Below are positions 1 to 5,225 of a stretch of DNA of 6,972 nt, in pieces. The stretch lies in the NCBI GenBank assembly GCA_026706425.1, contig JAPOYW010000265.1, positions 1 to 6,972 on the forward strand, written 5' to 3'. A program made the translations under genes and the position numbers. The notes beneath the pieces were generated by a model. It ran no database searches, had not been told where the DNA came from, and saw only the letters and a list, made by a program, of their open reading frames with translations. Position 1 is the first letter of the stretch; the number at the start of each line of letters is the position of its first letter. This DNA comes from Gammaproteobacteria bacterium. GTDB lineage: Bacteria > Pseudomonadota > Gammaproteobacteria > Pseudomonadales > Azotimanducaceae.

Positions 1-306
1 GGGACGGGGCGGTTGGTGCGACGGAAGGGCAGGAGTGGTCGCACCTTCTACGGCTGCTCGAACTATCCATACTGCGGGCGCACCGAGGAGCCATGCCCGG
101 AGTGCCGAGACGGGCTGAGGGTGCGCAAAGGACGGATCGTTCGGTGCCGGGAATGCGGGGCGACAGCACCCGGTTGCCCGAGTTGCGACGGCGCGTTGGT
201 TGAGCGCAGCAGTCGCCACGGGCTCTTTCTCGGCTGCTCGAACTACCCTGCCTGCACCTATACGCGGGACATAACCCACGACATGCCGCGGGGACCGCGG
301 GCTTAG
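1..306 (+). CDS. C-terminal fragment of a protein with topoisomerase-type C4 zinc fingers, probably a UvrD/Rep-family DNA helicase
   Basis: The frame is open from the first base of the window, so this is the 3' end of a longer gene; the TTG at 13 is not a real start. The 101 visible residues hold three zinc-finger units. The first has a CSNYPYC half-site, the second has CPEC followed by CREC, and the third has CPSC followed by CSNYPAC and then a TYTRD tail. The GRxGxFxGCSNYPxC pattern is that of the C4 zinc fingers at the end of type IA topoisomerases. The same fingers close a group of UvrD/Rep-like helicases and some nuclease fusions, where they bind single-stranded DNA. The spacing and the cysteine pair in the middle fit my memory of the helicase group best, but the helicase core is not in the window. 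A 15-bp exact repeat at 51-65 and 231-245 encodes the same finger motif twice. The stop codon is TAG at 304-306. Confidence 0.72.
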   Translation, partial: GTGRLVRRKGRSGRTFYGCSNYPYCGRTEEPCPECRDGLRVRKGRIVRCRECGATAPGCPSCDGALVERSSRHGLFLGCSNYPACTYTRDITHDMPRGPRA

Positions 307-402
307 CGGCCGGAATGCGCACCGCCGCAGCCGCCGAAAACGGACGGCAGCGCAAAGGGCGTGATGGGCTTGGGCACAGCCGTGGGGACGCCTAAGGAGA
401 AC
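307..402. other. Intergenic spacer with no recognised gene
   Basis: This is GC-rich spacer between the zinc-finger protein and the repeat array. I see no reading frame with protein-like composition and no hairpin followed by a T-run that would serve as an intrinsic terminator. Confidence 0.4.
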
Positions 403-474
403 ACACGATTTACGTGCGCTGGGCGCACATGATATACGTGCAACGCGAGCACACTATTTACGTGTAACAGCAGC
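403..474 (+). repeat. Three tandem 24-bp direct repeats upstream of the Fic fusion gene (candidate operator array)
   Basis: Three units start at 403, 427 and 451, exactly 24 bp apart. Their first 14 bases read ACACGATTTACGTG, ACATGATATACGTG and ACACTATTTACGTG, and all three units end in GC. The first unit contains a perfect CACG-N5-CGTG inverted repeat, the second is one base off (CATG-N5-CGTG), and the third contains ACAC-N7-GTGT. The last unit supplies the -35 element of the putative promoter of the downstream gene. A spacing of 24 bp places each unit on a similar face of the helix. Binding by the winged-helix half of the adjacent Fic protein is inferred from AbiEi proteins, which repress their own promoters. 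Confidence 0.75.
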
Positions 475-486
475 GCTTGGTAGAAT
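457..486 (+). promoter_or_regulatory. Putative sigma-70 promoter of the Fic fusion gene
   Basis: TTTACG (457-462) and TAGAAT (481-486) are separated by 18 bp. The -10 box matches TATAAT at five of six bases and the -35 box matches TTGACA at four of six. The -35 lies inside the third 24-bp repeat, so a protein bound there would block polymerase. A Shine-Dalgarno sequence AAGGAG follows at 507-512, ten bases before the GTG start at 523. Confidence 0.45.
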
Positions 487-522
487 CGGTCCCGTGCGGG
501 GTGGCCAAGGAGCGATATCGGC

Positions 523-2094
523 GTGGTGTCTCCGAACGAAAAGCTCGCGAACGCGTTGACGGTCCTGTCGGATCTTCAAGGTGGGGGACGGCACGTCTTC
601 CGGTCGGGGCAGTTCCCCCGGACGCATCGCGAACGACTGGTCCGCAACGGCTACCTTCGGCCGGTCGTGAAGGGTTGGCTGATGTTGTCGCATCCGGATG
701 CACCGGCGCACGACACGACGGCGTGGTACGCGTCGTTCTGGGAGTTCTGCGCACGGTACTGTGTGCATCGGTTCGGGGACGGATGGCACCTGTCGCCGGA
801 GCTCTCGCTGAGGCTTCAGGCCGAGGATACGAGCGTGCCGAGGCAGGTGATCGTGCACGCGCAAGGCGGACGCAATAACACCCTGCGTTTGCCTTTCGAG
901 ACCTCCCTGTTCGACCTCCGGGCGGCGGTCGTGCCGGAGCCGGCGGACATCTGCGAGTGGCAGGGACTGCGCGTATACACCGTGGATGCCGCGCTGGTGC
1001 AGGTACCGGCCAGGTTCTTCCGGGACTGTCCCGTGGAGGCGCGAACGGCGCTTGCCGGGGTCCGGCAGGTGGGCGGAATCGTGCGCCGCCTGCTGGCGGG
1101 AAGCCGCTCGACGGTCGCGGGCCGGCTGGCGGGGGCGTTTCGGCACATCGGGCGGGCCGCGTTCGCCGACGAGATTAGGCACGCGATGCGGAACACGGAG
1201 CACGACAGTTTCCGCGAGTCGAACCCGTTCGCGGACGAAGGAGGGGACGGCCCGCCAGCGGCGGCGGTGCCGGGGTTCGAGGCGCCGATCGTCGGTCGTC
1301 TGCGAGAGCTGTGGGCGCGTTCGCGCGGGTCCGTCCTGGCCGTTTTGCCAGGGACGCCGGGCCTGCCGTCCGGCGATTCTGCCCGGCGCCGGTATCTCGA
1401 CAGCGTGACGGCGGCGTATCTTGACGACGCGTACCACTCGCTGTCGATCGAGGGTTATCGGGTGACGCCCGAACTGATCGAGCGCGTGCGGTCGGGGATT
1501 TGGAATCCGGAGGCGGTGGCCGACGATCAGGGGCAACGGGACGCACTGGCCGCGCGCGGCTACTGGCAGGCGTTCCAGGCTGTGCGCGCGTCGATCGACG
1601 AGGTTCTGGGCGGTGCCGATGCGAGCGCCGCGTTCCGGTTGGTCCACGGCCGGTGGTATTTCGAGATGTTCCAGCCGTTCGTGGCGGCGGGACTGTACGG
1701 GGCAGGGGAGTTGGCCGGGTACCGCAACCGGCCGTTGTTCCTGCGAGGCTCGCGGCACGTCCCGCCGCGGGTCGAGGTTGTTGCGGAGTCTATGGAGACG
1801 CTTTTCGAGTTACTGGAGCAGGAGCGCGAGCCAGCCGTGCGTGCGGTGCTGGGGCATTGGCTCTTTGGCTATATCCATCCCTATCCGGACGGCAACGGAC
1901 GCCTGGCCCGGTTTCTGATGGACATGATGCTGGCGTCGGGCGGATACCCTTGGACTACGATCCGGGTGGAGGACCGGCGACCGTACATGGCCGCGCTCGA
2001 GGCGGCGAGTGTGGGTCGGGACATCGTGCCCTTCGCGGAGTTCGTCGGACGGTGCGTGGGGTCTCAGTCGGACGCCCCGCGCCGATCACGATGA
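523..2094 (+). CDS. Fic-domain AMP-transferase (adenylyltransferase) fused to an N-terminal AbiEi-like winged-helix domain
   Basis: Fic enzymes usually transfer AMP from ATP to a hydroxyl side chain of a target protein. The full catalytic motif HPYPDGNGR is at residues 452-460, with H452 the expected base and the GNGR loop binding phosphate. An (S/T)xxxE(G/N) inhibitory motif, SLSIEG, occurs at 306-311, N-terminal to the core as in class II Fic proteins. Its E310 should hold the enzyme in check, so no separate antitoxin is needed. Residues 8-55 look like the winged helix of AbiEi antitoxins (wing NGYLRPVVKGW), followed by a second AbiEi-like stretch around HLSPELSLRL (89-98). The 523-residue length matches this fusion family as I remember it. 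I chose GTG at 523 because these proteins begin MVSPNEKLA and AAGGAG lies ten bases upstream. The protein probably binds the 24-bp repeats in front of its own gene. The cellular target cannot be read from the sequence. Confidence 0.9.
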   Translation: MVSPNEKLANALTVLSDLQGGGRHVFRSGQFPRTHRERLVRNGYLRPVVKGWLMLSHPDAPAHDTTAWYASFWEFCARYCVHRFGDGWHLSPELSLRLQAEDTSVPRQVIVHAQGGRNNTLRLPFETSLFDLRAAVVPEPADICEWQGLRVYTVDAALVQVPARFFRDCPVEARTALAGVRQVGGIVRRLLAGSRSTVAGRLAGAFRHIGRAAFADEIRHAMRNTEHDSFRESNPFADEGGDGPPAAAVPGFEAPIVGRLRELWARSRGSVLAVLPGTPGLPSGDSARRRYLDSVTAAYLDDAYHSLSIEGYRVTPELIERVRSGIWNPEAVADDQGQRDALAARGYWQAFQAVRASIDEVLGGADASAAFRLVHGRWYFEMFQPFVAAGLYGAGELAGYRNRPLFLRGSRHVPPRVEVVAESMETLFELLEQEREPAVRAVLGHWLFGYIHPYPDGNGRLARFLMDMMLASGGYPWTTIRVEDRRPYMAALEAASVGRDIVPFAEFVGRCVGSQSDAPRRSR

Positions 2095-2178
2095 CGCCCT
2101 ATTCGACTGGCGTCCTGGCGATCGGGAGCACATCGTGTAGGCGGACTCACGGGATTGGAGTACGATCAAGGAATGGAA

Positions 2179-2394
2179 ATGACACTGGCGCGGATGAAGA
2201 CCGAGTTCGAATCCGAGTGGATCCTGATCGGTGCCCCGGAGACGGACGAGGCACTCAACATTCGGAGCGGCACGGTGCTTCATCACAGCAGAGACCGCGA
2301 TGAGGTTTATCGCCGCGCGATCGCACTGCGACCCGCGCGAGTTGCCGTTGTATACACGGGAACCATTCCCGAAGGCACTGCGATCGTCTTGTGA
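2179..2394 (+). CDS. Small protein of unknown function, translationally coupled to a retropepsin-like protease
   Basis: This 71-residue soluble protein has no signal peptide or membrane segment. The chain alternates short hydrophobic strands (EWILIG, TVLHHS, VAVVYTG, TAIVL) with a charged helix (RDRDEVYRRAIAL), suggesting a compact alpha/beta fold. The pattern 'aromatic-containing strand, turn, VxxHSxDxxEV, then a proline-led final strand' reminds me of small DUF5678-type proteins, but I cannot test this here. I chose ATG at 2179 because AAGGA lies six bases upstream. ATG 2173 and TTG 2155 are in-frame alternatives, but AAGGA abuts the former. The stop overlaps the start of the protease gene as GTGA (2391-2394), so the two are almost certainly made together. 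A role as partner, chaperone, inhibitor or substrate of the protease is possible but unproven. Confidence 0.8.
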   Translation: MTLARMKTEFESEWILIGAPETDEALNIRSGTVLHHSRDRDEVYRRAIALRPARVAVVYTGTIPEGTAIVL

Positions 2395-2774
2395 GCCATT
2401 CCTTCGATGCCACTCGGGGTGTCGTCGTTGTTCCGGCTGAGCTACATGGCCCAGCGGGCAGTGTGGTGCTGCATCTGGCCGTAGACACCGGCGCAACACA
2501 GACGATGATCAACGTCGGGTTGCTTGCGTTCGCCGGGTACGATCCGTCGTTGGTTCCGGACCGCGTACAGGTGACTACGGGAAGCGGAGTCGAGTACGCG
2601 CCGCGTGTTCCGGTCGAGCGCATCCAGGCGCTCGGGCAGGAGCGCCAGCAATTTCCGGTACTCGCGCACACGTTGCCGCCGAGTGCCCACATAGACGGCT
2701 TGCTCGGCCTCGACTACATGCGTGCACAACAGTTGACCATCGACTTTCGCCGAAACACAGTCTCATTGATTTGA
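2391..2774 (+). CDS. Retropepsin-like (clan AA) aspartic protease
   Basis: This 127-residue protein carries the catalytic DTGAT motif at 32-36, preceded by hydrophobic strands (VVLHLAV). A probable flap with TGSGVEY lies at 63-69, and the second conserved element IDGLLGLDYMR is at 101-111. These are the signatures of single-domain bacterial proteins related to retroviral proteases, which work as homodimers with one aspartate (D32) per subunit. There is no signal peptide or membrane anchor, so it should be cytoplasmic. The start is GTG at 2391, overlapping the stop of the small upstream gene. No clear Shine-Dalgarno lies at a usual distance, so translation probably depends on coupling. The gene runs convergently into the AbiEi gene with only 38 bp between stops. 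The fold assignment is firm; the substrate and cellular role are unknown. Confidence 0.87.
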   Translation: MSHSFDATRGVVVVPAELHGPAGSVVLHLAVDTGATQTMINVGLLAFAGYDPSLVPDRVQVTTGSGVEYAPRVPVERIQALGQERQQFPVLAHTLPPSAHIDGLLGLDYMRAQQLTIDFRRNTVSLI

Positions 2775-2812
2775 AGTCCAGCAGCGGTGTGAACTTGCCG
2801 GCACGTTAACGG

Positions 2813-3646
2813 TCAAGCATCGCCATCCGCCGGTCGGGCCTGCGCGGGCAACAGCGTTTCGGGCACGGAGATGCGGTAGTCCGGATGGAATCGTCCGCCG
2901 TCGAAAAGGGCCCGCGGCCCGGACCCGAAATCGATGGTCGAGGTGTCGAGGTGGTTGCGCCACCCGTGGCCGTGCCGGTCCGCGAACACGAAGAACAGCC
3001 TGCGGACCTTGACGCTGCGGCATGCACCGAGCAGCGTCGTAAGCTGACTGGGACGCAGCGCCACCAGTCCCTCGAACACCTTGTCGAGGTTGTCGAAGCT
3101 CGCGTGCCGCGGCAATTCGTCGAGCGCTTCGAGGATGGCGCGTTCGGGAGAGGACGCCCAGACCGGCCATCGCCACACGTCGACCATCGCGCCGGCCCCG
3201 GTATCGAACTCCTCGATGCCGACGGAATCGTCGCCGAAGAGGGCGCGTCTGCGGACGACGATCTCCGTGCCCGTCGGTAGACGTCTCAGCCAGGACGGCA
3301 CGTCGCCGTAGAAACGCACGCGGGGGGGTCCTCCGAGGTTCAGGTAATGCGCATGTCCGGCGAGGTCGAGGGCGGTCTCGCCGCCGAGATGCACGGGGTA
3401 GTTCATGAGCCGTTGTAGGGAAAGGAGAAGGATGGCCCAGAAATCACCGCCGGCGTCCGGCGTGCCTTGCGGCACCGGGCGGCGGTACACCCCGCGGACG
3501 AGGCGTTCGAGCCACCCGCGGGCGACGTAGTCGTGGATGGACTTCGCGTCGATGCCGCGGGCCGTGAGCCAAGGCGTGTCCACCACGAAGCCGGGCGGGA
3601 CCGTGTCGAGGAGAGGTTTTAAGCGTTGCGTTATTGGATGGTTCAT
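2813..3646 (-). CDS. AbiEi-family type IV antitoxin / transcriptional regulator, without an adjacent toxin gene
   Basis: AbiEi proteins counter the AbiEii nucleotidyltransferase toxin and repress their own operon. This 277-residue protein has an N-terminal winged helix (residues 8-58, wing GWLERLVRGVYRRP). It then has the characteristic HLGGETALDL at 86-95, followed by GHAHYLNLG and RFYGDVPSWLRRLP, and a C-terminal antitoxin domain ending in PETLLPAQA. Length and order match the AbiEi_3 type (PF17194/PF11459). I chose ATG at 3646; an in-frame TTG at 3652 would add two residues. No good Shine-Dalgarno is visible before either, so the message may be nearly leaderless. Downstream on the same strand, an ATG at 2820 overlaps the antitoxin's end but opens only four codons (M-L-D-R-stop). 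The AbiEii gene expected there is absent. The protein itself looks intact. Confidence 0.88.
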   Translation of the reverse strand: MNHPITQRLKPLLDTVPPGFVVDTPWLTARGIDAKSIHDYVARGWLERLVRGVYRRPVPQGTPDAGGDFWAILLLSLQRLMNYPVHLGGETALDLAGHAHYLNLGGPPRVRFYGDVPSWLRRLPTGTEIVVRRRALFGDDSVGIEEFDTGAGAMVDVWRWPVWASSPERAILEALDELPRHASFDNLDKVFEGLVALRPSQLTTLLGACRSVKVRRLFFVFADRHGHGWRNHLDTSTIDFGSGPRALFDGGRFHPDYRISVPETLLPAQARPADGDA

Positions 3647-3691
3647 AACCAAGAAAATAGCACGATTGCGAAATATAAGCCCAAAGTGATT

Positions 3692-3699
3692 TTACGTAA
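3692..3699. promoter_or_regulatory. TTACGTAA palindrome in the AbiEi promoter region
   Basis: This perfect 8-bp palindrome lies 46 bp upstream of the AbiEi start. Read on the plus strand its surroundings are GATTTTACGTAAT, which share the core of the GATTTACGTG units upstream of the Fic fusion. It is a candidate autoregulatory half-site; binding is inferred. Confidence 0.35.
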
Positions 3700-3708
3700 T
3701 ACGATGAA

Positions 3709-3727
3709 ACATGGCTAATTACCATGT
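3709..3727. promoter_or_regulatory. ACATGG-N7-CCATGT inverted repeat upstream of AbiEi (candidate operator)
   Basis: The two 6-bp arms are perfect and the spacer CTAATTA is AT-rich, the usual look of an operator for a dimeric winged-helix regulator. It lies 63 bp upstream of the AbiEi start codon, next to the TTACGTAA palindrome. As RNA it would be only a weak hairpin with no T-run, so a protein-binding site is more likely than a terminator. Confidence 0.45.
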
Positions 3728-3969
3728 AACAGAGTGAAGTTCAAACCCGCAGGTGATGCCGGCGCGGGGAGGTGGTGCGGTACCTGAAACGCGGGATCGA
3801 GGGACGGTCTCTGCGAATCTGACTGAATGCGTGCCAACGGGGTTCCCCATCCCGGTGGCAAGCGGCATTGGCGAGGCAACGCCTGGATCGAAGGACATCG
3901 AGGCAGTTTGATCGGGCCCCTGCGGAGCTGATACGCCAGCGTGGGAGATCATATCCTTGGACAGAACCA

Positions 3970-3993
3970 TTTGGCAAAACATCTATTGCCAAA
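3970..3993. promoter_or_regulatory. TTTGGCAA-N8-TTGCCAAA inverted repeat in front of the ATPase operon (candidate operator)
   Basis: The 8-bp arms at 3970-3977 and 3986-3993 are perfect complements around an 8-bp spacer. Such an interrupted palindrome is the usual target of a dimeric helix-turn-helix repressor. The right arm contains TTGCCA (3986-3991), which can act as a -35 box for GATAAT (4007-4012). Bound protein would therefore cover the promoter. The ATPase genes lack an obvious DNA-binding repressor, so the regulator may be encoded elsewhere. Confidence 0.55.
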
Positions 3994-4012
3994 ACTCTCA
4001 TTGCGAGATAAT
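3986..4012 (+). promoter_or_regulatory. Putative promoter of the ATPase operon
   Basis: TTGCCA at 3986-3991 matches the -35 consensus at four of six bases. GATAAT at 4007-4012 matches the -10 consensus at five of six. The 15-bp spacer is shorter than ideal, so activity may be low or need help. It overlaps the inverted repeat at 3970-3993. Confidence 0.4.
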
Positions 4013-4041
4013 GTCCGGCCATCGGGTGGCGGTCTGGAACC

Positions 4042-4695
4042 ATGACACGGAACGTAACCGGGCCGCCCGTGATCGGGGACGATCTGTACGGGCGGCACCA
4101 GGAGGTCGACCAGTTGTGGGCGGTGCTGGAGCGCATGGAGGACCTCCTCATGCTCGCACCCCGCCGGGTCGGGAAGACAAGCCTCATGCGGGAGCTGCAT
4201 CGGGATCCGCGTGCCAACTGGGATGTGGTCTACGTCGACGTGGAAGACGCCAGAGGCGCGGCCGGCCTCTTTGCGAGGGTGATGGCCGAGCTCGCCCAGC
4301 ACGGACGCTACCGGAACTGGCTCGGGTCCGGCCAACTTCCCCACGCACTCAGGAGCGGCTGGGCTTCGCTCAAGCGCGCGAAGGTTCTGGGTGTCGAACT
4401 CGAAAGGGCCCTTCGTTCGGACTGGGTGCCCGCTGCCGACCACCTCGAAAGGCGGCTGGAGCGACTGCCGGACGGGCGTCGCCTGCTGGTCATCATCGAT
4501 GAACTGCCGATACTGATCTCGCGGATGCTCGACTCGGAAGACGGGCGCAAGGACGCTTCGGTGTTGCTGGCCAAGCTGCGGCACTGGCGGCAAACGCCGT
4601 CGCTGCGCGGCAAGGTGCAGACGTTGATCGGTGGCTCCACGGGCTTGAAGGGGTGCTCCGCCGCGTGCGCTTGTCGGCCACCATCAATGATCTGA
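4042..4695 (+). pseudogene. P-loop ATPase, N-terminal part (ATPase core) of a gene split by a frameshift
   Basis: This is the first portion of a single gene that should run from 4042 to 5225. Residues 8-22 (PPVIGDDLYGRHQEV) form the 'GRExEL' lead-in seen in AAA/STAND and archaeal-type ATPases. The Walker A motif is APRRVGKT at 39-46, with K45 and T46 for nucleotide binding. The first glycine of the classical motif is alanine here, as in some relatives. Walker B is LLVIIDE, ending at D153-E154, and a sensor-like IGGSTGLKG lies near 195-203. The reading frame leaves the family sequence after that glycine; the last 14 or so residues before the stop (CSAACACRP...) are out-of-frame noise. ATG 4042 follows only a weak Shine-Dalgarno. 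The expected full protein is about 394 residues. The protein made here would keep the nucleotide-binding core but lack the C-terminal lid and winged-helix part. Confidence 0.8.
4650..4653 (+). other. Frameshift site in the first ATPase gene
   Basis: A run of four G lies where the frame changes by -1. Five G would give L-K-G-V-L-R-R-V-R-L-S-A-T, joining both halves without a break. A one-base loss in a G-run, a sequencing error and ribosomal slippage of the GGG tRNA by one base are all compatible with what is seen. No classical X-XXY-YYZ slippery heptamer is present. Confidence 0.75.
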
Positions 4696-5225
4696 CGCCG
4701 TTTCGCCTGGCGTCGTGGTGCAGGCCGATTGCCGCTGGCTTCTTGAGAGACGTGTCGGATGATGCCGGGTTCCCGCTGACCGATCAGTGGATCGGCAGGA
4801 TGCTGGACCTGCCCGGTGACTCGGTTCCGTACCACATGCAACTGTTCTTCGCGGCTCTGCGGGACGACTGCGACCGTGCGCCGGGAGCACTTTCTTCGTC
4901 CGTCATCGACCGGTGCTCCGAGGGCCGCCTCACGGGGCCGGAGAGTACCCCGCACCTCGACCACTACGCGTCGCGCCTGGAGTTCGTCTTCAACTCGCCC
5001 GAGCGGGAGTTCGCGTACCGGCTGCTGGCCCGGGCGAGCCGGTTCGAGAACGGCCTCCTGCTGTCGGAAGTCGCCACCGCAGGCGGTGAGCCCACGGCGC
5101 GGACGGGCGAAGTGGTGCAGGCTCTCGAAGCGGATGGCTACCTGGAAGGCCGCGGGGGCCGTTTGGCATTTCGGTCGAACCTGGTGCGCGTCTGGTGGCG
5201 TAAGCACCGCGGTGAGGCATCGTGA
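4653..5225 (+). pseudogene. P-loop ATPase, C-terminal part (lid and winged-helix region) of the frameshifted gene
   Basis: The frame opens in register with the family sequence at VLRRVRLSATINDLTPFRLASW. This gives the segment after the sensor strand, where AAA/STAND ATPases have their arginine-rich loop and lid. Next comes a helical lid (DQWIGRMLDLPGDSVPYHMQLFFAALRDD). The end looks like a winged helix (VVQALEADGYLEGRGGRLAFRSNLVRVWWRKH), which closes many ATPases of this kind. GTG at 4653 is an accidental start; I see no Shine-Dalgarno at the right distance, and without the N-terminal part there is no nucleotide-binding site. The stop TGA (5223-5225) overlaps the GTG start of the next ATPase. 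Ribosomes must reach this end for efficient coupling, so the frameshift could also reduce expression of the downstream gene. Confidence 0.78.

Larger units (their letters stand above)
3647..4041. other. Divergent intergenic region with AT-rich promoter ends and a GC-rich non-coding core
   Basis: This region separates the minus-strand AbiEi gene from the plus-strand ATPase operon. The outer parts (about 3647-3730 and 3945-4012) are AT-rich and carry palindromes. The core from about 3732 to 3945 is GC-rich and has no convincing gene. It contains many short self-complementary stretches, such as GGGG-TT-CCCC near 3838 and GGC-N5-GCC pairs near 3870-3880. The core may be a fragment of a structured RNA element. 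Its wording, including GTGAAGTTCAAACCCGC and GGCATTGGCGAGGCAACGCC, reminds me of the 5' part of bacterial group II introns, but this is memory and not an alignment. Confidence 0.4.

Noticed and set aside
454..1758. Long minus-strand open frame (434 codons) opposite the Fic fusion gene
   Set aside because: It lies almost entirely antisense to a clearly recognised Fic protein. Its composition is rich in Arg, Pro and His, as expected for a shadow frame in GC-rich DNA, and it has no family motif.
1500..2303. Plus-strand frame of 267 codons running across the end of the Fic gene
   Set aside because: It is an off-frame shadow of the Fic catalytic region with Gly/Arg-rich low-information sequence. 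It also runs into the start of the small-protein gene.
3756..3911. Plus-strand 51-codon frame in the GC-rich intergenic core
   Set aside because: It has an ATG and a weak purine-rich site, but no recognisable motif. The surrounding sequence looks more like structured RNA or remnant DNA than a gene.
3741..4593. Overlapping minus-strand frames (158 and 214 codons) in the ATPase 5' region and upstream spacer
   Set aside because: Both are mainly antisense to the ATPase core with its clear Walker motifs, and their sequences are Arg/Pro/Ser-rich shadows.
4645..4654. Programmed -1 ribosomal frameshift between the two ATPase halves
   Set aside because: It is not excluded, but no classical slippery heptamer is present and I saw no obvious downstream pseudoknot. 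A one-base loss or sequencing error in the G-run is simpler.
4308..5207. Minus-strand frame of 299 codons opposite the first ATPase
   Set aside because: It has no domain features and coincides with the antisense of a conserved plus-strand protein. The frame stays open only because of high GC content.
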